Positions 26,101-37,727 of a DNA stretch of 64,000 bases are shown here, piece after piece (the first letter of the stretch is position 1; each line of letters begins with the position of its first letter). Position numbers and translations under genes: made by a program. This DNA is from Pseudoips prasinana (lineage: Eukaryota > Arthropoda > Insecta > Lepidoptera > Nolidae). The notes beneath the pieces are model-generated. The model was not told the origin of the DNA, made no database searches, and worked only from the letters and a program-made list of their open reading frames with translations. The stretch spans positions 15,704,001 through 15,768,000 of the forward strand of contig OX621253.1 of the NCBI GenBank assembly GCA_951640165.1. Direction: 5' to 3'.

Positions 26101-29100
26101 CAGTTGATACACTTGCTGAATGCAATAAAAACACTGTCAAAGTCGGAATGACGTCACGTTGAGAGTAGGTACGTATGTAATTAAAATAATGAAGATTACC
26201 TGGCATACATCAAGAACACTCGAGCTTGAGCACCTTTTACGTCCAGCAGTTTGTCAGAGAAGGAATCTAATCCTGGCTCAAATTCTATTACTTGTTCCAC
26301 TACCACTTTTCGGTCTACATCTTCATCTACATTTTGAGATGTTGTTTGAAACCTAAAAAGTTAAATAGTTGTTACAATTAGAGCTAGAGAAACTTCAACC
26401 TCCTGGATGTCTAAGTGGTTTATCAACAATGAACTCTACAATTTGAATCCCAAGATCTAAAGTATGCGACGATAATGCTTTAAAATATGAATCAAAGCTT
26501 CAGCCTGCAAAGTAACATGTATCAGGCGTTACTTAAACATGCGGGGTGCGTGGTAAGTAATCTCATCGTTACTCATTCAGCCAAGATTAACCACGAGTAC
26601 ATGTGTCCTCTGAAAGGTGCCAACTGCTAAATAAGCAACTGTAAGAGAGATACGGTATAGCATCTCTTTTTTTTTACCAAGCCTGCTCTAGGGAAATGAA
26701 CCCCTATGTTGCGGGGTACTTTACAAACATGTAATTGAATTATAAGAGTACGATAAAAAGATCTGGGTCCTCCGGCATTTCGGCAGCTCAGTAAGTTGTA
26801 ACTCCACTTAACTAATTCATTAAAATGTTCCCATCATCATCATTTTATCAACGGACAGATATCCACTGGTGAACAAAGGCCTCTCCCAAGGACGTTTTTG
26901 TGTTACCCGCATCCAGCGGCTTCCCGATACTCTTGCAATTTCGTCACATGTCTCATACCACCAGGTGTTTAAATGTCATTATTTTAGTATTACGTACTGT
27001 GAATTGACTACAGGGGTGGCGTAGTACTTATGGCAGTAGCTAGTCACTGGGCTGCTACCTTAGCGCTCTCATGATGGATTCACGCCCAGGATAACTGTTG
27101 TGCAGTCCATATATGTATAGTTTTTCTAAGTTTAATTGTCCTTTGTGTCCATAAATTAAAATGATAGTAAATTGCACCATGATACGGGTATATTTTTCCC
27201 TATTGCGGGCGAAGTCTTCAATAACTTGCATTCTATCAACAGAGCATAATATGTAGACTTTCGGTTGCACAAAATGTCAAAAGAAATTAAAACAACGCCG
27301 CTATGAGCTGTGTTCAACATTATGTGCTAAGCGGAAGGAAGTGCTAGAAACATTTAAAAAGAACTAGCTGTGCCCCGCGGTGTTAGCCGCGTTAAATTTT
27401 ATAAATTTTCTTTGCTATAAACCTCACGGAGCCCGAGACCTTTCCAACGAATGCAAAACCGTAGAAATCGGTTCGTGCGTTCTGGAGTTATAGCGTCAGG
27501 AAGGAAAACCCGACTTATTTTTATATAGTAGATTATCTCACCTGCCCAAAATACCCCTGCCATCAGTATCCGAACTATGAATGAATATAACTTTCATGTA
27601 ATTAAAGTGCTTCAACACATCCACCCACACATCCGCTTGATGAGAATACGGAGGTACAGTCCGCAGAAATGATACATGAATGTTCTTGTCAGAAAACGCG
27701 GAATCTCTTGAAGATATACCAATTACGGGGATGTGGTAGAACCCACTGGTGTACGAGACCGCTGCTGGGGATAGGTCACCAGTCAGCGGATGGGAAACCA
27801 CTACGGCGTACACCTGTAAGTACATTAGTTATTATTATTGTATTGCGGCCAAAACTTTTATAGGCGCATTGTGTAAGTAAATATTATAACTAACTAGCTG
27901 TGCCCCGCGGTTATACCCGCGTTAAACTTTATAAATTATAGCCTATGTGTTAATCCAGGGTGTTAGCTAACTCCATACTAAATTTTATTAAAATCTCTCC
28001 AGCCGTTTAGACTTGAAGAAGCATTAAACATACACACTCACAAACTTTCACCTTTATAATATTAGTGTGATTTACGACTAAACTTAACCTTTACCGGAAT
28101 GTATGTTCTCTAAAACATATTTTTGTTATCTTCGTAATTCTGTACGTGTTTTACCGCCTGACTGCATAATGGGCTCTCTTTATAAGATTTGTTTCATATA
28201 ATGTCTATAGCCATTTCGAACCACCACACATTTCCCCGCCGTCATGTGACATGGAGTTCATTCTAACACTGTAGGTACCTATTGATTTTATAATGTTGTA
28301 AGACGTTTTGTCGGTCAGGGGTTCTACCGGCTAAGTCGCCGAACATCGATTTCTTAAAAGGGGTTCAAATAAATAAAGGTTAAAAATGACTTAATCAATC
28401 GTTAAATCGGCTTCAATGTTGATAATCGATTCCGGAATATTTATGACGTCACATGTGCTCATGGAAGCCGATTTAACGATTGATTAAGTCATTTTTAACC
28501 TTTATTTATTTGAACACCATTTAAGAAATCGATGTTCTGTGACTTAGCCGGTAGAGCCCCTGGTTGGCGTGGTTGGTAAATGCTTGCCTTACACGACCCA
28601 GGACAGATATTTGTGTGCATGAATATGTCTTTTGGCCCTGTGTGTGAGAGTAATTATCTATATAAGTATGTATTTATAAGTTTAAAAGTTGGTAGGTATA
28701 GGTAGGTATTTTATTTACCCATGGCGGCTTTATACAGCGTCACCAACTCAGAGCATATGTGGTCACCAATTTGCAGTAATATCCAGTTCAGTAGCTGAAT
28801 AGACTTATTAATACGTGATATCTTTACAAAGTGGTATATAAAATGTGGCATTTATAAAATGTTGTCATTAATAAAATATAAATAAAATAAAAAAGGTTTT
28901 TACTCACGTAGACTTTAAAAAAGCGCTTGTAAATAGTCAGAACATGTTTGTAGTAATACAGTTATTATTTCTAGTTGCATATTACAGATATTTAGGTACA
29001 CGGAATGTTAAAACATTTATACAATTTATTTTATAATAGTAGTGATAATTAGCTTGCTTGTATTAAGTTATTGTCAAGGAGATTATGTTTAGGTTTAATG

Positions 29101-31062
29101 ATTGAAATTTATATTTTACTACATGTTGTCTGAATGTTTCTGTCTATATTAAGTAATGAATTCAGTACTATTATTATAACGGACCTTGTGTTTAAAACGA
29201 CGGTCGCGCTTTAATGCTAAGTATATATATTATATATACTTACACGATGAGCGATGAGATCCTTGCAAACATTGAGGGCAGTTTTTATAGGATTAGGGTC
29301 CATAAGCATCGAATAATCATGGTATGTGACACCCCTTGGTACATATTGGTCCTTGAAGTTCAGGTTCTGCAACATAAATGTATATATTACTAGTTGTGCT
29401 CCGCGTTTTAATAAATTATAGCCTATATGTTATTCGGATATACAAGCTATATTACTACACATTTTCATCAAAATCCGTTTTGTAGTTTTTGCGTGAAAGA
29501 ATAACAAACAAGATAATAAATAATAACCTGCGACATTATTTACATACGGCCATCTGATTCCAAACTAAGCAGAGCTTTTATTAGATATAGAAACCTCATT
29601 ACTGATATACTACATAATTATACTACTTTTCTTATGTAAGTACATACTTATATAGATAATTACACCACGACTCAGGACAAACAGGCATGTTCATGCACAC
29701 AAATATCTGTCCTGGGTGGGAATCGAACCCACGACCTCCAGCGTGAAAAGCAAGCATTTGCCAACCACGCCAACAGCCAATATCCGTACATCCATACTCA
29801 TAAACTTTCGCATTTATAATATTAACTTCTTACGGAGAGCAGAGGGTATACGAATATTTACCTACTTAAGCGACTCTGTTTAATAAAATTACAAATTATA
29901 GAGTTAGTAAAACATGGGTCATGGGTGGGAATCGAACCCACGACCTCCGGTCTGAAAAGCAAGTATTTGCCAATTACGCCAACAGCCAATATCCGTACAT
30001 CCATACTCACAAACTTTCGGATTTATAATATTAGCTTCGTACGGGGAGCAGAGGATATATAATATCTAGGGGACAATGCCACACAGATCATCCTAGCCCC
30101 AAACTAAGCAAAGCTTGTACTATGGGTACCAGGCGACGATATACATACTTATACATATAGATAGATAAATACTTATATACATAGAAAACATCCATGACTC
30201 AGAAACAAATATTCGTGCTCATCACACAAATATTTGCACTTACCGGGATTCGAACCCAGGACCACCAGCTTCGTAGGCAGGAGCACTACCAACTAGGCTA
30301 CGGTGACCGACAAAAATATATTTACCTACTTAGCCACTCTCTGTATTAAAACAACAAATTATAGAGTTAATTAAAACATGGGTCATGGGCAATGATTACA
30401 AGTTGTAAGCCTCTTGGTGATGTTTTTCGGCTTCATTGATTTTATTTACTTTAATTAAAGCAGTGGAACACCAATTACAGTCATTAAAGATAATTATTAC
30501 AATTATCAATTAAAATATTAATAAGCGAACATAACATTGTATATGACTGTGTTTTACACAGTCATATATAATTCTCACAGAAACGCAAACACACAGGAAA
30601 GCGTCTGCTGTGAGGCTGCGCAGTAAAGGTGACTTAGCGCGCCGCGCTACGGTACGGCAACGTGGCACGGCAAACAATTCATGGCGGCGAATACGACGAT
30701 AGTTATCAGGAACAAAGGCTCGACGCAGCTCAATATGGAGATCTGGTGCATCAATTTTTCCCCGCAGGATCTTACTCATTACTGCAAGTTGACGTGTATT
30801 CCGCCCGACTTCCAACGAATTATATCGCAGATTGATGAAATAGAACTATCGCCACTGGTGTATAAGTTCAACATGACGTAAACATAATCACTCTTAACTG
30901 ACGTACCGATATAGTATCCTTGAAGAACGCAATAGACTCGTTGCTAGACAGGACGCCTCCGACGTCATAATAGGTGGGGTTCGAGAATCGTCTCCGGTCA
31001 ATGTCGGCGGATGCCAGCTGTCCCCCACAGTATAGGAGAACAAGTATGTGGATGGCCCACAT
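19998..31062 (-). CDS. Nmdar1: NMDA-type ionotropic glutamate receptor subunit 1 (complete, 16 coding exons)
   Basis: Exons in gene order: 31062-30907, 29366-29244, 27813-27542, 26352-26200, 26044-25871, 25417-25156, 24669-24568, 24493-24382, 24139-23972, 23889-23765, 23672-23438, 23289-23141, 22870-22713, 22561-22389, 22197-21944, 20177-19998. All joins keep frame: 2796 nt, 931 aa. The product is the obligatory glycine-binding subunit of NMDA receptors, in the postsynaptic membrane. Signal peptide is about 1-19; amino-terminal domain to about 400, with [15 protein letters not shown] and PVIGISSRD. Ligand-binding half S1 has PLTINPER (Thr523, Arg528). M1 is about 562-583. The pore has [12 protein letters not shown] with the channel Asn at 622. 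M3 has SYTANLAAF at 652-660. S2 has Ser693 and Asp738 (FIWDS). M4 is about 822-845, then a basic tail. The start is the first ATG before the signal peptide. One intron is GC-AG (donor 25155). The last intron allows an alternative end. Confidence 0.96.
21165..21456. repeat. LINE-tail repeat in the last Nmdar1 intron
   Basis: Includes a (GTCT)n run at 21285-21301, CCGGCTAATCTCTGAAATGG and a closing GGACGAAGTCGCGGGCACAG then CTAGTA. This phrase is typical of lepidopteran repeat 3' ends. The small ORFs on both strands here are by-products. Confidence 0.65.
21866..22197 (-). CDS. Nmdar1: Nmdar1 M4 exon with possible read-through terminus
   Basis: The spliced exon is 22197-21944: M4 ([20 protein letters not shown]) and the membrane-near tail [19 protein letters not shown]. 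Its donor GAG|GTAAAC at 21943 leads to the exon at 20177. If the donor is not used, the frame stays open for 25 more residues ([11 protein letters not shown]...LESKI) and stops at 21868-21866, giving an 897-aa form. Vertebrate subunit 1 also changes its tail at this point. Whether this form is made cannot be told from DNA. Confidence 0.6.
25151..25160 (-). other. Nmdar1: GC splice donor of Nmdar1 intron 6
   Basis: The exon coding ...[10 protein letters not shown] ends AAG and is followed by GCAAGT, not GTAAGT. Acceptor ATTTCAG (24676-24670) opens ETQKMRLEL in phase. AAG|GCAAGT is the usual consensus for rare GC-AG introns, and the protein join fits the family, so this is a true GC donor or, less likely, a sequencing change. 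Confidence 0.8.
26846..26960. repeat. Dispersed repeat, ATATCCACTGGTGAACAAAGG type, Nmdar1 intron
   Basis: CATCATCATCATTTTATCAA then ATATCCACTGGTGAACAAAG and CCCGCATCCAGCGGCTTCCC. Relative of 2926-3070 and 55246-55490. Confidence 0.65.
27364..27533 (+). repeat. LINE-tail repeat (CTAGCTGTGCCCCGCGG), Nmdar1 intron
   Basis: Opens CTAGCTGTGCCCCGCGGTG and ends in TTTTTATATAGTAGAT, ten bases from the donor of the exon ending at 27542. Its closeness to the splice site marks a limit of sequence needed for splicing. Confidence 0.75.
27894..28073 (+). repeat. LINE-tail repeat (CTAGCTGTGCCCCGCGG), Nmdar1 intron
   Basis: Opens CTAGCTGTGCCCCGCGGTTA and ends in CACCTTTATAATATTAGTGTG. Second of three same-strand copies in this gene (27364, 27894, 29386). 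Confidence 0.75.
28317..28561. mobile_element. Foldback element, about 98-bp arms, Nmdar1 intron
   Basis: Left arm 28317-28414 (AGGGGTTCTACCGGCTAAGT ... AAATCGGCTTC) pairs with right arm 28464-28561 (GAAGCCGATTT ... GCCGGTAGAGCCCCT) around a 49-bp loop. Pairing is near-perfect with a few changes in the outer third. Part of the left-arm sequence (CGGCTAAGTCGCCGAACAT) recurs at 45547, also beside a SINE, so this is a repeated family. Confidence 0.8.
28562..28690 (+). repeat. tRNA-derived SINE abutting the foldback element
   Basis: GGTTGGCGTGGTTGGTAAAT then GCTTGCCTTACACGACCCAG and GACAGATATTTGTGTGCATG. Same family as 9055-9216 and 29557-29777, but the box-B part is lost. Confidence 0.65.
29386..29512 (+). 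repeat. LINE-tail repeat, short copy, Nmdar1 intron 1
   Basis: CTAGTTGTGCTCCGCGTTTT then TATAGCCTATATGTTATTCG and a CATTTTCATCAAAATCCG tail. Diverged copy of the family at 955, 27364 and 27894. It lies 20 bp from the acceptor of exon 2 (29366). Confidence 0.65.
29557..29985 (-). repeat. Two tRNA-derived SINE pieces, tandem, Nmdar1 intron 1
   Basis: Copy 29557-29777 and a shorter copy 29916-29985 share GGTGGGAATCGAACCCACGA and CCGTACATCCATACTCA-(C)AAACTTTC flanks. The shared flank suggests a local duplication of SINE plus target. Confidence 0.7.
30062..30312 (-). repeat. tRNA-derived SINE, CCGGGATTCGAACCCAGGA family, copy 2
   Basis: Nearly identical to 18776-19018: TCTAGGGGACAATGCCACAC at the left, CAACTAGGCTACGGTGACCG at the right. 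High identity implies recent activity. Confidence 0.85.
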
Positions 31063-31975
31063 GTTGGTATCTAGTTTAAATGAAATAAGAACAGTTTAAA
31101 CACTTACTTAAACTTAAAACTATTAACCGGTGAAGCAGTGAAAGCCTACTAGGCTAACTAAGAACTTGGATATATATTTATTAATATGACGTTTACAATA
31201 ATAGTAAAAAATATCCAAGTTCTTTAAACAATTAAGTTTCTAACTTCGGTAGTACGTAAATATATACTTCAGTCGAACCATGATTTTGTTTTTATTATTT
31301 TAGTATTCGCAAACCTAAAAATCTTTGACTGTCTATATTTTATCTACTAAAGAAGTATTTATTTTTATTTATATACTAGTAGGTACATACTAAAACATGT
31401 AGTGTAATGTAAAAATGCGCTCAAAGTAAATCTAATGATTCCAAAGTTAATACCTTTACTAATACCAACGATTATAAAAACTTTAGGATACTCGATATTC
31501 ATTGTTTTACTTGCATTCCACAATGTCAATTAGGTGTTATAATAATACATGGCATCATCATGGATCCTGTCGGGCACAGCAAATGTAGAAGGGAGGAAGA
31601 GGGCTTCAATTAGGTAATTGTTGAAAGTCGTTACCTATTGTATGTGTATAAAAAAATTAGTCGTAACCGTTTATGTCAGTCTACGGTGAAGTCAAACGTA
31701 AAGTTAATCACAAATAGAGGGAATCATTAAACGACTAATTGTGATTGACACTTTCTAGATTTCAATGTAATAAAATACTACACAATGTAATTACACATGC
31801 AAGCCTTCATGAACATAAAATGAGGAAAGTTCTCCCTATAATGTGTACCTAAATGGGCCCAGTAATTACGTAAAAGCCAACTTTAGATTGCGTATTAATA
31901 TTTGAGTCACACCCTTTTCAAGTACCTATACAAAACAACACAACACATACAAAAGAAAATAGGAAAAAACTTACC
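31063..31975 (-). other. Nmdar1: Nmdar1 5' leader and probable leader intron
   Basis: Upstream of the ATG at 31062 the minus strand reads TTTAAACTAGATACCAAC, a possible acceptor (CTAG). A consensus donor TTAAG|GTAAGT lies at 31974, so an untranslated exon could end at 31975. This is a suggestion only; no promoter element is clear. A small hairpin (AAGAACTTGGATAT and complement) spans 31158-31226. Confidence 0.35.
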
Positions 31976-33164
31976 TTAATATTCTTTTAAGTAAACTCGG
32001 AAACAGATCATTGTACTATGTCATTTGTTTTAACATTATAGTATAAAAATAATATTTTGTTTTTGAGAAACAGATGAAGGATGCTGTAAAAAAACGGCAG
32101 ATGGAGCTTTTCTCCGGCGGTTGTCATGACAACCGCGCAAGCGTGATGAGCTATCGAATCGATGAATAAAGCTCTCCAATCGTGGATCCAGTTATATAAC
32201 CTATTCCCAAATTCATGTATAAGTACATATATAAATTGGTAGGTAGATAGATAATACCTAGTTTTTGACCCCCGATGAAGCCCCCAAAGGGCGGTGTTAT
32301 AATTTTGACGTCGTTGTCTGTTGGCCTCTGCGTGTGTGTGCCTGTCTGTGGCATCGTAGATCTCGATTGGAAGGACCGATTTTGATTTTGTTTATTTTTG
32401 TTTGAAAGGCGAATTAGTCAGGAGTGTTCTAGCTAAGAACACTTCCGACTAATTCGTCTCGTTTGGTGAAAATTGTTCAAAGATGGTGGATAACATATTT
32501 TTGCACAACTCCCTCAATATGGGTTCATATGAAAAGGCTTGACTAGCAAAATACCATAACAAATGTCGGGAGGGTTTTATAATTTTTATTAGAGTCGTAA
32601 TTTTATTGTACATCATCAATAACATTTTAAGTCGGGGTCCCTATCGGGGCAATATATGGCAGACGACATTACCAAACTATTCTGTCTGGAATGCTGCTTG
32701 ACATTTTACTATACATCTGACCTGATACTACGATATGCTGTAGCATGTAAGCTCAAGCAATTATGTATATGGGTAATAATGGGTACCTACTACTACTAAT
32801 TACGCACTAACCTATTACCTACACGAATAATATTTCATCTCAAAACGACATTGATCTATATAGAAATTACACTAAATTTACAGTAAATCCTTAAAACGCC
32901 ATATTGGTGAAGTTTAAAAGGTAAGTCAATAAGAAATGAACATTACTTCATCTATGTGGACGAATTTATTTATGTTCATTATAAAAGTAATCTGTGGTTC
33001 ATAGTTTTGTATACTGTGTTTTACGTATTCATCTAGATTTTTTTTTGTGATAAGGTATTACTGTCGTAAAATAATTTCTAATACAATATTAAGGTCTTGT
33101 TCTTAGACATTATAGTCCGTGATCGGTGATTGTTTGATCACCGTTGATGTTTCAATAATCTAAT
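31976..33164. other. Intergenic, no gene seen
   Basis: Holds a hairpin near 32410-32457 (GAATTAGTC..GACTAATTC) and a GTCTGTTGGCC-type repeat piece near 32310. The region right of 31975 should contain the start of Nmdar1 transcription. Confidence 0.4.
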
Positions 33165-33350
33165 ACACTAATATTATAAAGGCGAAAGTTTGTGAGTGTG
33201 TGAGTGTGTATGTTTGTTAATTCTTCACGAAAAATCTACCGAACGGATAGTGATGAAACTTTGTTGTAATATAGCTTATGTATCCGAATAACACATAGGC
33301 TATAATTTCTAAAGTTTAACGCGGGTAAAACCGCGGGGCCCAGCTAGTAA
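33165..33350 (-). repeat. LINE-tail repeat, reverse orientation
   Basis: Reads, on the reverse strand, CTAGCTGGGCCCCGCGGTTT then TACCCGCGTTAAACTTTAGA, and ends at CACTAATATTATAAAGGCG. Same family as 955, 27364 and 27894. A small minus-strand ORF continues out of it. Confidence 0.75.
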
Positions 33351-33470
33351 TTTAATACTTAAGAAACATAATAAAACACGTGTATTTTCGTTAATGTCCG
33401 TAATTAGAACCGATACACAATTCAGATCTGTGCTTAAATTCACATTTGAGAATGTGATTCTGAAATCTAT

Positions 33471-33911
33471 AAAAAAAATATTTAATAAATAAAAAACCCG
33501 ACTGCGTAAATAATGAACCAAACTACGTACATAGACAAAGAACTGAAAAGAAAAAAACAAGCACATAGATGGCTGGTGGTCTAAAATTATATAATGTACT
33601 ATTGAATGAATACTATTGAAGAAAATAAAATATATTCTAATAATGGAACATAACAACTGAACAGTCGGGATCCATTGACAAATTAGATTGGCTGTCGACT
33701 AATTGATCCCGACTGTTCAGTTGTTATGTTCCATTATTAGAATATATTTTATTTTCTTCAATAGTATTCATTCAATAGTACATTATATAATTTTAGACCA
33801 CCAGCCATCTATGTGCAAAAACAAGCACAGTTCTTTTCAGTTCTTTGTCTATGTACGTAGTTTGGTTCATTATTTACGCAGTCGGGTTTTTTATTTATTA
33901 AATATTTTTTT
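33471..33911. mobile_element. Large foldback with about 200-bp arms and 32-bp loop
   Basis: Left arm 33471-33672 and right arm 33705-33911 are reverse complements almost throughout, including GTACATAGACAAAGAACTG and CAACTGAACAGTCGGGATC. The right arm has about 12 extra bases near 33815 (AAAACAAGCAC repeated). The mirrored ORFs of 115 and 98 codons are the same sequence read from each arm. Seen as DNA only; no terminal signature of a known transposon was recognised. Confidence 0.85.
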
Positions 33912-34221
33912 TATTTTGTACTTTTTTAGTTATGAGTTCCTAGCTAGTTTCAAAAATAAGTTAACCACATTAAGTATATATTATAATTTTTCTTCTTAAT
34001 ATTTATGTTTTTTTTATATTTTTTATCATTCATTATCTAGATTTAGTTATTAAATATTATTCATTCATTTATTTATTTCACTAAAATAGAGTACAGTGGT
34101 GGTCTTACTATTAGGTTAGTCTCATCAATTTTACTCATAAACAGCATGCGAAATGTGTGATTGTTATATGTCAAATTTTACACAAATAATATAATTAATT
34201 AAATAAATCGCAGTTTTTTTT

Positions 34222-34405
34222 TAAAGACAACCCCTGCAATATGGATACTAATCCCTGTGTTACAGGGTACTTAACAACATATAATAGACGGACACAAATT
34301 ACATCCAGACTCAGAAGAACTATTTATGGGTCACACAAGTAGTTGTCCGGCGCGGGACTCGAACCCGCGACACGAAGCGGCAACGCGACTGCCTTAGCCG
34401 TTGCT
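34222..34405 (-). repeat. tRNA-derived SINE (GCGGGACTCGAACCCGCGA)
   Basis: CCCTGTGTTACAGGGTACTT on the left, GTCCGGCGCGGGACTCGAAC and CCTTAGCCGTTGCTCCTCA on the right. The reverse strand has the two RNA polymerase III boxes in order. Relatives near 26690, 61340 and 63460 are diverged. Confidence 0.7.
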
Positions 34406-35174
34406 CCTCACGTGCAGTAAAAAATTTGATTTGATTGAATAGAATGATTTTTCTAGGAGCCACAGTCTGAGTTGGTTTTTGAACTTTGCCGCTGAAAAAT
34501 GTCTAATACTTTGCGGCAAAGCATTATACACTTTCACACATACAGCATAGGAACTTTTGTTTAGTTGTATTAGTTATCATGTTGCGAGGAAAAACATCTT
34601 TAGCTCTAGTAAATACTGTGGCTGCGTTTTCACAAATACACCAATTTGAAAAATGTACAAACATAATAATTTTTAGTCCTTTTAACAATGATTTACATGA
34701 GACAAACGGAGGAGTACCTGTAATTGCTTTAACGCATTTTTTTTTGCAATTGAAATGCTCTCGATTTATCTTTTGAATTGCCCCATAGTACCATACGTCG
34801 GGTAACCAAGGTAATGATTTGCCTATATATTTATCGCGATTGAGACCCGTGTCCACAGTATATAAAAAAAAATGTGTACAAATCGCGAAAGTTTAAAAAC
34901 ATTAAAAGATACTATACCTCAGGATATAACCAAAGTACCCGAGATATGCCATCAAATATCGATTGGTAATAAGGCTGTTTTGCGAAGTCATGACAAAACG
35001 TATACAAACCTATTGATTCTGATGTATATTTGATCAATGTGCAATTTCCAGTCACAATAACCATCAACTGTTATTAGTCCGATTAAGGAATGACTCAAAG
35101 GAGGGTATAGAGTGCGTGAGCGGAAACCTAAGGGATATTTTCAGAAACTTGTTCAGAGTACTTAGAGGGAAAAC
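34406..35174. other. Intergenic with a short ORF of repeat origin
   Basis: Contains a 110-codon minus-strand frame (34524-34856) whose segment YGAIQKINREHFNCKKKCVK I do not recognise. GAGACCCGTGTCCACAGTAT at 34841 recurs at 63714 (GAGACCCGTGTCCACAATAT), so the region is a dispersed repeat. Confidence 0.45.
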
Positions 35175-35852
35175 ATACTAAAAGTCCTGACGTCTAGGAG
35201 GTTAGGCGGAGGGAGGAGGGGGGAGGGGGACAAAGACCTCAATTTTAGGTTTTTTGCTAATATCTTTAAAAAGGTGCTTTAGCAAAAAATATTCTTAGAT
35301 AAAATTAAAGCTTACAAAATTCACTATAACTTTGATCTCATATACTTTTTCACATTTCCATTCGTTTATGAGCTACACGCTCCAGAAATATAGAAAATTT
35401 AAGTTCTTCAGCGGAACTCTTACAGAGCCTTGAGAAGTTTAGGAGACCTGATATGCTTCTGGAGGGAGGTGTGCTGGATGGAGTGAAGGCCGTCATGGCT
35501 CACATACAATGGTCCTCATCGGGACTAAGTGCGGAATTCAAACTTACTAGCATATTTGTGGGAACAAGATGATGATGAGTTATTCAGCGTGATGACCATT
35601 ACCTGATGCCCGAATTATCTCTAAATTTATTTTAACATAAGCTGGGAGTACCTCCACGAGGTAAGGGCGGTAACATCAAGATATCGCGTTTTTTTGTAAC
35701 AGCAGATAACTGAGCTTAGGCGGGAAAAACATCATGAAGATTGCTTTTCGCTCAATGCTCACTGTAGGAAACGCAACCTTACTGGTTAAACCTGAAAAAT
35801 GACGATGAATGAATGAATGACAAAAAATGAGATGCAATAGCATGGATATAAA

Positions 35853-36063
35853 CACATCCTCTTCTTATACTCATTTACCGGCTACGATACAACATCAGCA
35901 ACGTTTAGAAGAAGCAAGGTGGGTTTCTGTAAATTGTATTTAAATTCGGAAATTATTCAGGAAGCAGCAAAGATCTTTTACAACCCAAGCTCCAGCCATA
36001 GTGATGTTGCAGAAGCTGGGAAAGTGTGCTTCCTGAAATGGTATGGGACACCAGCAAAAGTAA
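35853..36063 (+). pseudogene. Front part of the CXC-protein transposon ORF
   Basis: Frame reads HILFLYSFTGYDTTSATFRR, then KVGFCKLYLNSEIIQEAAKI, and DVAEAGKVCFLKWYGTPAKV. The pattern H-x-L-F-L-x-x-F-(T/S)-G-(C/Y)-D-T-T-S-A followed by a CFLKWYG-like block belongs to a family of insect transposon proteins with a CXC tail. It is cut off at about 36063 by the RTE LINE. Confidence 0.6.
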
Positions 36064-36065
36064 CC

Positions 36066-37625
36066 CTTCTCAATGTAATTCTTCAAGAGGGTTTTATCGC
36101 CCTTTTTGAAGAAGAGCACCACCACACCCCTGTGCCATGCTTGTGGCGTTTGACCTTCTAGTATGACGGATTTAAATAACTTCTGAAGGGCCCGTAGGAT
36201 TGGTGTACCACCCGCCTTCAGAAGCTCTGCCGTAACTCCATCATCACCAGGCGCCTTGTTGTTCTTAAGCTGTTCGAGAGCCATTCTAATCTCGCACAGG
36301 CTGACGTGCGGGATGTCGTCGGTAAGTGTTGGGTTAGTCGTGGTCTGGGATCTGAGGCACAACTATCGACAGGTGACTGGGTTTTCGTATACAGCTGTCC
36401 GTAGAACCTCACGATGTCTCCCAGCAACTCAGGTCTAGACGTAACGATTCTGCCATCCTCAGTCTTCAGCTTCGTCGGTTGGCTCTGTCTAACAGATAGT
36501 TCTCTTGCAAACACTTTAGAGCCTTTGTTCCGCTCAATAGCTTCTTTAATACAATTTGTATTAAATTGAAGCGTGTCGCGAGTCAAAGACTTTAAGATCT
36601 GTTAAGTCTCTAAGAACCATTTTCCGTCTTTCGTCCATAAGCTGCAGGGTATAGTCAGAGATCTTTTTGGTTCTGTTTGTACGGTGGGCCTTGAAGATCT
36701 TAGACCCAGCCGTATGGACAGTTTCTACGAGCCTGTCGTGGTATGAGTCCCTCCTTCTCCATGAAGTCGGCCAACATTTGGCCTCGGGGATTCCGGTCTC
36801 CAGTTAAAAATTGCCCCACTCTCAGCTCATTCCCGAATCGTTAAACCAGCTTCGCGTTAAAGTCCCCCATGACCACAATGAAATAAGAGTTCGAGGTATG
36901 TATGGCTCTAGAAATATCCCCATACATGACCTCAACCTCATCGTCGAAGTGCGTCGAAGTCGGCGCGTAAACCTGTATGACCTTCAACGAATACCGTTTG
37001 GTAATTCTGAGTATAAGGTACGCAACCCTAGTCGACACACTCCCGATTTTCAGTATGTTGTGGACGAGGGACTTGTGTACTATGAACCCAACACCACCTT
37101 AGGACAGTTGGTCGCCCTCCCGGAAATTGAGCAGATTCCCGGATTTCAGGATTATAGTGTCCTCCCCCTCTCTTCGAACTTCAGATAATCCTATTATGTC
37201 CCAATGTAACCTGCTTAATTCTTCCTCCAGTTCGATCATCTTCTCGTCGGTCCGCAGTGTGCGTGTGTTGTATGTTGCCAGGGCCAGAGGTCATCGGTTT
37301 TGGTAACGCGGAATCTGCCGAGGATTCTTAGCACCCCCTGCCCTGCCGTAACCACGGCTGTTACCACGGCTGGGAATAGCAGGGCTACCGGGGACTGGGG
37401 GCCGCGGTTTAATTGTGTCCTTTATTTGAGGGAATCTGCCATAATAGCCACGTTTGGCAAACGGGTTGGCAATCGCAGTAAGGTAGACATTGGTACTCAT
37501 GAGAACGCTGCTGCCCATTCTCTGGTATATATTCCCTCGGGACGACTTCTACGTCCCCCCGCGGGATGAGAGGGGGTGGCGATATTCTCTAGGCCGTCAC
37601 CACACAGCCACTAAGAGCAACTAAG
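36066..37625 (-). mobile_element. RTE-type LINE fragment: endonuclease and front of reverse transcriptase
   Basis: Minus-strand frames in order: DIIGLSEVRREGEDTIILKS (endonuclease start, about 37190), then VIQVYAPTSTHFDDEVEVMY and YFIVVMGDFNAKLV (36841-37038). Next come a linker (36218-36586) and SLCEIRMALEQLKNNKAPGD then DGVTAELLKAGGTPILRALQ, ending GVVVLFFKKGDKTLLKNY (36066-36362). The spacing and the NKAPGDDGV and FKKGDKxLLKNY blocks fit RTE elements. Frameshifts separate the pieces and the catalytic part of the reverse transcriptase is missing. 37288-37625 is the non-coding 5' part; related pieces lie at 53262 and 55246. Confidence 0.8.
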
Positions 37626-37727
37626 AGAGTAGCTAAATATAATTCCTGAAGCACATATCACCAAGTGCAGCAGTGACTCGGGAATGAGCTGCTCCCTCAA
37701 GAAAAAGGAAAAATTTATGGTGATATC

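Noticed and set aside
27055..27270. Possible alternative NMDA receptor exon (71-codon minus frame)
   Set aside because: No similarity to the receptor and no suitable splice sites; the neighbouring exons join in phase without it.
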